Part shown: in pieces, positions 1 to 5,579 of the stretch
Layout of the letters: every line of letters starts with the position of its first letter
Position numbering within the stretch: the first letter of the stretch is position 1
Source: an uncultured Planctomycetaceae bacterium
Lineage (GTDB): Bacteria > Planctomycetota > Planctomycetia > Pirellulales > UBA1268
Direction: 5' to 3'
NCBI GenBank assembly: GCA_937926325.1
Contig: CALAZQ010000503.1
Span: 1-9,802, forward strand
DNA length: 9,802 nt
The notes under the pieces: model-generated
The model's input: the letters and a program-made list of their open reading frames with translations, nothing else
Databases searched by the model: none
Told to the model about the DNA's origin: nothing
Made by a program: the position numbers and the translations under genes

Positions 1-707
1 CCAAAGTAATACTTCTTGGCGTCGGGGTTGTTGAGGACTTCTTCGGCGGTGCCGTGGCAGAGGATCTTGCCGGCCCGCACCACGTAGCTGCGGTCGGTGA
101 TCGCCAGGGTCTCCCGCTCGCGGTGGTCGGTGATCAAAATTGAAATGCCGTCGTCCCGCAGACCCATGATGATCTTCTGGATCGAATGGATCGTCACCGG
201 GTCGATGCCCGTGAACGGTTCGTCCAGCAGAATGATCCGGGGCTCGGTCACCAGGCAGCGGGCAATCTCAAGCCGCCGCTTCTCACCACCCGAGATGTAG
301 TGGGCCTTGGACTTGCGGATGCGGGTGATGTCGAACTGCTCCATCAGCTCCTCACACCGCCGCTTCCGCTCCTTCGAGCTCATGCCGATCAGTTCCATGA
401 TCGCCAGCAGGTTTTGCTCGACGGTGAGCTTGCGGAAGACGCTCTGCTCCTGCGCCAGATAGCCCATGCCGCCGTCCCGGGATCGTTTGAACATCGGCCA
501 CTTGGTGATCTCCTGGTCGTCCAGCAGCACCTGGCCGCCGTCGGGAATCACCAGCCCGCAGGTCATCCGAAAGCTGGTCGTCTTGCCGGCCCCATTGGGC
601 CCAAGCAGACCGACAATCTCCCCCTGCTGCACTTCGAAGGCGACCCCATCGACCACCCGGCGGCGGCCGTAGATCTTCACCAGTCCTTCGGCTTTCAGCA
701 GCGACAT
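1..707 (-). CDS. lptB: LPS export ABC transporter ATPase LptB (C-terminus beyond window)
   Basis: ATP-binding subunit that powers the LptB2FG transporter, which extracts lipopolysaccharide from the inner membrane towards the outer membrane; it sits on the cytoplasmic face. Reading the minus strand from the ATG at 707 gives 235 complete codons with no stop before the window edge. E. coli LptB is 241 residues, so only the last few residues are missing. All ABC motifs are visible: Walker A GPNGAGKTT (residues 36-44), Q-loop Gln86, signature SGGEKRRLEIAR (139-150), Walker B IILLDEPFTGIDP (158-170) with Glu163, and the H-loop His195 in LITDHRERETL. The ISGGEKRRLEIAR signature and the TDH..RETL stretch are typical of LptB rather than of LivF/LivG-type relatives. 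A purine-rich GGGAAGGAAAC lies directly upstream of the start. It follows lepB by 70 bases on the same strand, and lptA/lptC/lptFG are not in view. Confidence 0.93.
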   Translation of the reverse strand, partial: MSLLKAEGLVKIYGRRRVVDGVAFEVQQGEIVGLLGPNGAGKTTSFRMTCGLVIPDGGQVLLDDQEITKWPMFKRSRDGGMGYLAQEQSVFRKLTVEQNLLAIMELIGMSSKERKRRCEELMEQFDITRIRKSKAHYISGGEKRRLEIARCLVTEPRIILLDEPFTGIDPVTIHSIQKIIMGLRDDGISILITDHRERETLAITDRSYVVRAGKILCHGTAEEVLNNPDAKKYYF

Positions 708-777
708 GTTTCCTTCCCTGGACGTGCCGATCTGCCCCTGTCGGCAGACCTGCAACCGACCTGCACGCGAACAACCG

Positions 778-2625
778 TCAACGGATCGGCCGCATCCTCG
801 CGAAGTTTGGCCAGGAGGGCAATCGCACTTCACCCAGCACCGGCAGCCGAACCGTCACATGCCAGGCCGCCGGCACCATGTGGGGCCAGAAAATCGCCAC
901 CGCCCGGCCGATCAGCAGCCGGCGGTCAACATGGTAGACGTCGCTCCAGAGCCGGCCGTCTTTGCTAGCAGCCGAGTTGTCGCCCAGCACAAAGAACTGA
1001 TCGGCCTCCAGCGGAAACGCCAACACCGATTTTTCCCGAATCTCACCGCGGCGGCCCACCCCGACTGCGCCGATGTAATAGCCGTCCCGCAGCACCCGCA
1101 GGGCTGAAACACTGATCTCGACCGGCTGGTCAGACGCGGTCACCGTGATGCCAGCCGGTGCCAGATCAGAGGGGGCATCATCGCCAGGCACCACCGCCAC
1201 CAGCAGTGGCTGCCGCACGGCCGCCTCGGCCAGCGGTGTCTGCCAGACCACCGGCTGCTCAAACGGCACCGACTCATCATCGACAAACAGCCGCAGCTGG
1301 TCATCAACATTGGCAAACAGCAGTTGCCAGCTGCCCTGGCCCCGAACAGAAGTCTGCGCCCGGTCAGTCGCCCCGCCAGCTGCTGTCAGCTTGGCAATGC
1401 CGCTGGCCAGGTCGATGGTGCAGCTATGCCGCTGGCCGGCATCGACCAGATCGAGCTCCACCACCCCGGTGGCCGAACGGCTCTCCAGCCGGCAGGCGAC
1501 AGCCAGATCACCCACCCAGTGGCCTTCATGGTGAATGGCGTTATAGGCCTGAAAGTCATCGACTGGATCGGGACGGGCCGGCAGGTCGAGGGCCTGCCCG
1601 AGCCGGGCCTGTTTCCAGGCCTCTGGTTGCGGCTGGAAGTGGCGAAACCGCAGCGTTGCCGACTCGCCAGCCGCACACGCGGTAGTGAACTGCCGTCGCC
1701 GGTCCTCAGCCTGCCAGCGGCCGCCACGGCTGCCGGCCGCGGCCCAGTCAGTCCAGGCCGGTGGCCAGCCCTCGTCCTGCAGCACCGCCGCCGGATGGTC
1801 ACTGTCGTGCACCGTCTGCAGCATCGCCCGCATCACTCGCGGCGGCTTGCGGGCAATCGCTGCTGCGGCAGCATTGCGGCTGGTCCAGATGTCACCGCCC
1901 ACGATCTGCACCGTCTCCCCCGGCAGGCCGACCAGCCGCTTGATGTAGTTGGTGTCGGAGTCCTCGGGATACTTGAAGACCACCACGTCCCACCGCTGCG
2001 GGTCGGCAAAGTCATAGGCGAACTTATCGACCAGAATCCGGTCACCATCAAACGACGGATAGCGGGCGTCATAGCGAATGTCCGTCCCCTGCCCCTCGAT
2101 CAGCCGCATCGTGTTGCCACAGTTGGGACAGGTGGCCGCGGCAATCATCTTGCCGGCCAGCCGCAGCCGCAACGCCGCCAGCTTGCCATCCTCGGCCTCA
2201 TAGTCGGCCAGCTTCCGGCGGGCCAGCTCTCGCTGCTGCGGCCCGGCCGACGAATCGTCCGCCAGCCGCCGCAGCCGCTCAACCTCGCGGTCGAGCCTGG
2301 CCAGCTCGGTCCGCAGGGTGTGCGACTGGTCGTCCTCCTCCCGGCTGGCCCCCGCCTGAAAGTTGAAGCCACATTCACTGCAGTCGAGGTCCTTGTGCCG
2401 GCCCATCAGCGTCGGCGCCATCGACCCGGTTGGAATCACAAAGGCCTCGGCCTCAAAGGCCCGCAGCAAGAGCGCCAGAAACAGGGCCACCACAATCGAC
2501 TCGACCGTTTCGCGGCCGGGGACCAGGGGACCGCGAACCGTGTCGGTATCGCGGGGAGCATCGGGGTGCGGCGGTGGTTCAGCCGGGGCCTGCTCACCTT
2601 CGGGCTGATCAGTGGTGGTGGTCAT
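778..2625 (-). CDS. lepB: Signal peptidase I with zinc-ribbon/coiled-coil and LamG-like insertions
   Basis: Membrane-bound Ser/Lys peptidase that removes signal peptides from exported proteins outside the inner membrane. A Pro-rich cytoplasmic N-terminus (1-38) is followed by one membrane segment (about 41-57). Box B FVIPTGSMAPTL carries the nucleophile Ser68, box C is GDRILVDKFAY (194-204), box D YIKRLVGLPGETV carries the general base Lys229, and box E GDNSAASKDGR spans 548-558. At 615 residues it is far longer than the roughly 250-350 usual for the family because of two insertions. Residues about 74-192 hold CSEC (Cys82, Cys85) and CPNC (Cys166, Cys169) on either side of a charged heptad-like helix (about 103-157). 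Residues about 246-540 form a beta-rich region resembling a LamG/concanavalin-like domain (for example SWQLLFANVDDQLRLFVDD). The start overlaps the tlpA-like stop as ATGA and has AGGAGG four bases upstream, so the ATG at 2625 is well supported. The peptidase call is firm; the names of the inserted domains are inferred. Confidence 0.93.
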   Translation of the reverse strand: MTTTTDQPEGEQAPAEPPPHPDAPRDTDTVRGPLVPGRETVESIVVALFLALLLRAFEAEAFVIPTGSMAPTLMGRHKDLDCSECGFNFQAGASREEDDQSHTLRTELARLDREVERLRRLADDSSAGPQQRELARRKLADYEAEDGKLAALRLRLAGKMIAAATCPNCGNTMRLIEGQGTDIRYDARYPSFDGDRILVDKFAYDFADPQRWDVVVFKYPEDSDTNYIKRLVGLPGETVQIVGGDIWTSRNAAAAAIARKPPRVMRAMLQTVHDSDHPAAVLQDEGWPPAWTDWAAAGSRGGRWQAEDRRRQFTTACAAGESATLRFRHFQPQPEAWKQARLGQALDLPARPDPVDDFQAYNAIHHEGHWVGDLAVACRLESRSATGVVELDLVDAGQRHSCTIDLASGIAKLTAAGGATDRAQTSVRGQGSWQLLFANVDDQLRLFVDDESVPFEQPVVWQTPLAEAAVRQPLLVAVVPGDDAPSDLAPAGITVTASDQPVEISVSALRVLRDGYYIGAVGVGRRGEIREKSVLAFPLEADQFFVLGDNSAASKDGRLWSDVYHVDRRLLIGRAVAIFWPHMVPAAWHVTVRLPVLGEVRLPSWPNFARMRPIR

Positions 2626-3260
2626 GATGCCTCCTGCTCTGCCGTGGCCGCGGTCGGCTGGCCCGAAAGGGCCTCATCCACCAGCTTCCGCACATCGGCA
2701 TAGGTGAAGGGTCGGCCCAGCTCGTTGGCGGCATAGTCATCGTCAAACCGCTGCAGCAGCCTGCCGTCGCGGCCATAGACATAGACTGCCGGCACGCTGG
2801 TGAGCGCGAGCTTTTCATAGAGCGTGTCAGAGTCCTCACGGCCCAACAGGTTTTCGATGGCCCCCGCCCCCACCTGGCTGAGAAAGTCCTGCACCGGCGG
2901 CAGCGCATCTTCCGGCGTGCCGAAGCCCTCATAGTCAAATGACAGCGACAGGCAGGCGACCTGCTCGCCATAGTCGCGGGCCAGGCTGACCAGGCCGGGG
3001 AACTCCTTGATGCAGGGCGGACAGGAGGTGCTCCAGCAGTCGAGCACGACGACTCTGCCCCGGTGGGCGGCAAGCCGCTCCAGCAGTTCGGCATGGTTGA
3101 CGAGCCCAACCGTCACCGCACCAGCCGGGGGGCTGCCAGCTGCTTCTGGGGCCGCTGGGGGTGCCGCCGGCTCAGGCGCTCGTTCCGCCCCACAGCCAAC
3201 CAGCAGGCAAATGCCCAGCGCCGCGACCGCCCACCCGGCCGCTATCATGCCGTTCCTCAT
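2622..3260 (-). CDS. TlpA-like thioredoxin-fold lipoprotein
   Basis: Predicted membrane-anchored thiol-disulfide oxidoreductase facing the periplasm, 212 residues. The N-terminus MRNGMIAAG...LLVGC is a lipoprotein signal with lipobox LVGC and lipidated Cys23. A Pro/Ala-rich linker (24-48) leads to a thioredoxin fold with the redox motif WSTSCPPC (Cys80, Cys83) and the cis-proline SVPAVY (Pro157). The long region between them (about 108-150) is the kind of insertion seen in TlpA/ResA-type proteins. The start at 3260 is chosen because GGAGG lies five bases upstream and because it supplies Arg2, the only positive charge ahead of the hydrophobic stretch. The open frame continues upstream, but that part is antisense to the methyltransferase gene. 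The 3' end overlaps lepB by ATGA. TlpA/ResA-type proteins usually reduce cysteines of exported proteins; the partner here is unknown, though the cysteine-bearing LepB next door is a candidate. Confidence 0.88.
   Translation of the reverse strand: MRNGMIAAGWAVAALGICLLVGCGAERAPEPAAPPAAPEAAGSPPAGAVTVGLVNHAELLERLAAHRGRVVVLDCWSTSCPPCIKEFPGLVSLARDYGEQVACLSLSFDYEGFGTPEDALPPVQDFLSQVGAGAIENLLGREDSDTLYEKLALTSVPAVYVYGRDGRLLQRFDDDYAANELGRPFTYADVRKLVDEALSGQPTAATAEQEAS
2626..2640 (-). promoter_or_regulatory. Ribosome binding site of lepB inside the tlpA-like 3' end
   Basis: On the minus strand AGGAGG (2635-2630) precedes the lepB ATG (2625-2623) by four bases. It lies within the last codons of the upstream thioredoxin gene, whose TGA overlaps the ATG as ATGA. 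This fixes the lepB start and suggests translational coupling. Confidence 0.75.
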
Positions 3261-3801
3261 GCCATCCTCCACCGGGTCACCGTTTGAGCACGTTCGCCAC
3301 AAGCCGCCAGCCCAGTTGGCCGCCCCGCGGGAACTCATGCTTGCCTGCCCGGAGTTTCGCAGCCGGGTCAATCTCTCCAATATCGTACGGACCTGCGGCT
3401 GTTTTGGCATCCGGCGGGTCATCGCCTGCGGGTCGGGCAGGCTGGAGGAACGGATCGCCCGCGACGGAGCTGAAGCGGTAGAGATCGAGGTCCACCGCAG
3501 CCTGCCCCCGGTGCTCGACCGGCTGAAGCGGGAGGGCTGGCAACTGGTCGGCCTGGAGCAGGCGACCGGCTCAGAAAACCTCTTCTCCTTCCAGTTCGTC
3601 AGCCGCACGGTGCTGGTCATCGGCAACGAGCGCCTCGGCATCGAGCCGGAGGTGCTCACCCGGCTTGACCGGGTGGCCGAGATTCCAATGGCGGGGTTGC
3701 CCCACAGCCTCAACGCCGCCACCTCAACGGCGCTTGCCATTTATGAATACTGCCGGCAGTTCCCCGCCGGTGGCGCAGGCGGGTCGGGGACGACGTCATG
3801 A
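3247..3801 (+). CDS. SpoU/TrmH-family RNA methyltransferase
   Basis: SPOUT-class enzyme predicted to transfer a methyl group from S-adenosylmethionine to a ribose 2'-OH in tRNA or rRNA; the exact target cannot be told from sequence. With the start at 3247 it has 184 residues, short and without an extra N-terminal RNA-binding domain, as in TrmL-like members. The three family motifs are present: motif 1 NLSNIVRTCGCFG (42-54; Asn42, Arg48), motif 2 TVLVIGNERLG (121-131; Asn127, Glu128) and motif 3 IPMAGLPHSLNAATS (146-160; Ser154, Asn156), which form the trefoil knot and cofactor site. The start is uncertain: ATG at 3247 and at 3259 are both in frame, neither has a clear Shine-Dalgarno, and homology-like sequence begins only near residue 15. 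The frame stays open upstream but that part is antisense to the tlpA-like gene. The stop overlaps the next gene as ATGA, implying coupling to the RNase H-like protein. Confidence 0.87.
   Translation: MPFLMPSSTGSPFEHVRHKPPAQLAAPRELMLACPEFRSRVNLSNIVRTCGCFGIRRVIACGSGRLEERIARDGAEAVEIEVHRSLPPVLDRLKREGWQLVGLEQATGSENLFSFQFVSRTVLVIGNERLGIEPEVLTRLDRVAEIPMAGLPHSLNAATSTALAIYEYCRQFPAGGAGGSGTTS
3261..3272 (-). promoter_or_regulatory. Ribosome binding site of the tlpA-like gene
   Basis: Minus-strand GGAGG (3270-3266) lies five bases before the ATG at 3260-3258. It decides the start against the much longer upstream frame. It lies inside the 5' coding part of the divergent methyltransferase gene. Confidence 0.7.
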
Positions 3802-4781
3802 CGCTGGTGATCGGCATCGACGAAGCGGGCTACGGCCCCAACCTGGGCCCGCTGGTGATCGGCGGCTCACTCTGGCGGGTGATGGATGCAGCACCCGGTG
3901 GCGCAGCTGCAGCAGCAGATGACCGGCTGACAACTCTGGGAACCGCGCTTGCCCAGCGGCAACCAAACGGCAGGCTCCTGTGGGGTGACTCCAAAAAAAT
4001 CTACAACCGCCAGCGGGGTGAGGCGGCAGCCCTGGCCGCCCTCGAGCGGGGCGTGCTGGCAGCAGTGGCGGTGACGGGCAGTCTGCCAGTGATCGGTGCT
4101 GACCTGCTGGACACGCTGGGCCTGTCGCTTGCCACTGATGCCGCCGCCGGCTGCTGGCAGTCGCTTGCTGATCAACACCTTCCTCACGCCGCCACCGCCG
4201 CCGACTGCCAGCAGGCAGCAGCCGCGGCCAGCGACAGCCTCGCCGCTCACCAGATTGAGCTGCTGGCAGTCGCCTGCCGCTGGGTCTTTCCCACCGCCTT
4301 CAATGCCGCCCTCGAGTCTGGCCGAAACAAGTCAGACATCCTCTCGCAGACGTCGCTCGGCCTCGCCGCTGACCTCAGGCGGCACGACCCCGCCACGGCG
4401 GCCACCATCTGCTGCGACCGCCACGGCGGTCGCAAGCGGTACGCCGGCGTGGTCTCACACTGCTTTGCTGCCGCCCGGGTTGAGCCCCTCGCTGAGTCAT
4501 CGACTTGTTCACGCTATCGGATTCATAGCGACGGTCCCGCCACCACCATCAGCTTTTCAGTCGGCGGTGAATCGCAGCTGCCGGTGGCGGTGGCGAGCAT
4601 GACCGCTAAGTATCTCCGCGAACTCGCCATGACTGCCTTCAATCGGTTCTGGGCCGAACAGATGCCGACGGTGCGGCCGACCGCCGGCTATCCACTGGAT
4701 GCCCGCCGCTGGTGGCAGGAGACCGCCGAGCCACGGCAGCGACTGGCGATTCCCGATCATGCCCTCTGGAGAAGGGCCTGA
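3798..4781 (+). CDS. Divergent RNase HII/H2-like protein
   Basis: Predicted RNase H-fold nuclease related to type 2 RNases H, which cut the RNA strand of RNA-DNA hybrids and single ribonucleotides in DNA. The N-terminus VIGIDEAGYGPNLGPLVIGG (4-23) matches the HII start with catalytic Asp8 and Glu9. WGDSKKIYN (62-70) matches the DSKKL motif, ICCDRHGGR (204-212) offers the third acid Asp207, and GESQLPVAVASMTAK (257-271) matches the archaeal/eukaryotic H2 motif ADALYPVVSAASICAK. TAGYPLDARRWW (295-306) matches the H2 GYPSDP tyrosine motif. Oddities: Tyr12 replaces the Arg of the GRG ribonucleotide-sensing motif, and Glu258 replaces the fourth catalytic Asp. The length of 327 exceeds the usual 200-300, with an Ala/Gln-rich region at about 115-150. 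It overlaps the methyltransferase by ATGA and is followed after 38 bases by the sixA-like gene. Membership of the fold is fairly sure; activity and substrate are open. Confidence 0.75.
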   Translation: MTLVIGIDEAGYGPNLGPLVIGGSLWRVMDAAPGGAAAAADDRLTTLGTALAQRQPNGRLLWGDSKKIYNRQRGEAAALAALERGVLAAVAVTGSLPVIGADLLDTLGLSLATDAAAGCWQSLADQHLPHAATAADCQQAAAAASDSLAAHQIELLAVACRWVFPTAFNAALESGRNKSDILSQTSLGLAADLRRHDPATAATICCDRHGGRKRYAGVVSHCFAAARVEPLAESSTCSRYRIHSDGPATTISFSVGGESQLPVAVASMTAKYLRELAMTAFNRFWAEQMPTVRPTAGYPLDARRWWQETAEPRQRLAIPDHALWRRA

Positions 4782-4790
4782 CCTTGCCCC

Positions 4791-4806
4791 GATGCCGGCC
4801 GGCATC
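4791..4806. repeat. 16-base perfect palindrome before the sixA-like gene
   Basis: GATGCCGGCCGGCATC reads the same on both strands. It fills part of the 38-base gap between the RNase H-like stop (4781) and the ATG at 4820, ending 13 bases before that start. It could be a protein binding site or a small hairpin affecting translation initiation. There is no T-tract, so it is not a typical terminator. Confidence 0.5.
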
Positions 4807-4819
4807 CACAATTTGGTGC

Positions 4820-5317
4820 ATGCCAACCCTGACAACTCAGCTGTACATCGTCCGTCATGCCTGGGCCGAAGATCCCGGACCCGATTTGGACGACCACGCC
4901 CGCCCGCTGACCAAGAAGGGCCGCAAGCGGTTTGAACGGTTTATCCGACACCTGCATACCTTTGGGCTTGAGGTCGATCTGATCGTCACCAGCCCGCTGG
5001 TTCGTACCCGCGAAACCGCCGAGATCATGGCCGAGGTGCTCGGCACGCCCCGGCTGGAGATTCATGACGCCCTCGCCCCCGCCTCCGACTGGCAGGGCAT
5101 TGTTGAATGGACCATCGAAGAGGACGCCGCCCGGGTGGCCTGGGTCGGCCATGCCCCCTGCGTCGGCCGGCTGGTGGCCCTGTCGATCGGCGACGGCACG
5201 GCAGCGGTCCGGATGCAGAAGGGGGCGATCGCCTCGATCTGCCTCGACGACGGCCTCGGCCATCCCGGTGAACTGCAGTGGCTGGCCACCGCTCAGCTGA
5301 TCGAGGCAGGTTCGTAA
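4820..5317 (+). CDS. SixA-type histidine phosphatase
   Basis: Small histidine phosphatase of the phosphoglycerate mutase-like superfamily. In E. coli, SixA removes phosphate from phosphohistidine on signalling proteins (the HPt domain of ArcB, and NPr of the nitrogen PTS). The 165-residue product matches SixA (161 residues). Visible are the N-terminal strand and catalytic motif LYIVRHAWAED with the phosphohistidine-forming His13 and Arg12, the second Arg region TSPLVRTRETAEIM (57-70), and the second catalytic His in VGHAPCVG (His111). The ATG at 4820 puts the RHA motif near residue 13 as is usual; the frame is open further upstream but that part overlaps the RNase H-like gene in another frame and looks non-coding. 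No clear Shine-Dalgarno. It lies mid-operon, 38 bases after one gene and 46 before the next. No histidine kinase or HPt partner is in the window, so the substrate is unknown. Confidence 0.87.
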   Translation: MPTLTTQLYIVRHAWAEDPGPDLDDHARPLTKKGRKRFERFIRHLHTFGLEVDLIVTSPLVRTRETAEIMAEVLGTPRLEIHDALAPASDWQGIVEWTIEEDAARVAWVGHAPCVGRLVALSIGDGTAAVRMQKGAIASICLDDGLGHPGELQWLATAQLIEAGS

Positions 5318-5363
5318 CCGCCCCGCCTGCCGGCTCTCGCTCCGCCCCCTTGAGGTTTGCAGC

Positions 5364-5579
5364 ATGTCCTGCCCCCACGATTCCATTCGGCTGCCCGTCA
5401 CCGGTCTGCTCATCATGGTCGGCCTGCTGCTGGTCGGCTGCTCGGGCGGGCAGCAGCCGCCCGGTGAAGTGATCGAGATCGAGACGATTGAGATCATCGA
5501 GCCTGATGAGCCCGCTGGTCAGCAGTCCGCCGACAACTCACCCGCCCCGCAAGAACCGACTGCCGATGCCAGCAACTGA
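5364..5579 (+). CDS. Small acidic lipoprotein of unknown function
   Basis: A 71-residue product I do not recognise. Residues 1-26 form a lipoprotein signal: Arg9 ahead of a hydrophobic run and lipobox LVGC with Cys26. After Ser-Gly-Gly the mature part is only about 45 residues, strongly acidic, with alternating Glu/Ile (EVIEIETIEIIEPDEP, 35-50) and then a Pro/Ser/Gln-rich tail. It contains no recognisable enzyme domain. GAGG lies nine bases before the ATG at 5364. The coding region overlaps the likely start of the ROK kinase by 14 bases, which supports a real gene in the operon. The lipobox, a plausible ribosome site and position argue for it; shortness and lack of a known family argue for caution. 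Asp is absent at +2 after the Cys (Ser27 instead), so in an E. coli-type system it would be sorted to the outer membrane. Confidence 0.65.
   Translation: MSCPHDSIRLPVTGLLIMVGLLLVGCSGGQQPPGEVIEIETIEIIEPDEPAGQQSADNSPAPQEPTADASN

Noticed and set aside
186..968. A 260-codon plus-strand frame opposite lptB and the lepB 3' end.
   Set aside because: It crosses two real minus-strand genes and has shadow-like composition with no motif.
1324..2703. A 459-codon plus-strand frame opposite lepB.
   Set aside because: It lies over well-supported signal peptidase motifs, is rich in Pro/Arg/Gln typical of shadow frames and shows no domain.
3261..3740. An N-terminal extension of the tlpA-like frame to 372 residues.
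   Set aside because: The extension is antisense to the TrmH-type methyltransferase, would bury the lipoprotein signal in mid-protein, and the start at 3260 has a good ribosome site.
4210..4270. The Ala/Gln-rich stretch in the RNase H-like gene as a sign of frameshift or pseudogene.
   Set aside because: Motifs before and after it are in the same frame and the reading frame is intact to the stop, so it is more likely a variable insertion.
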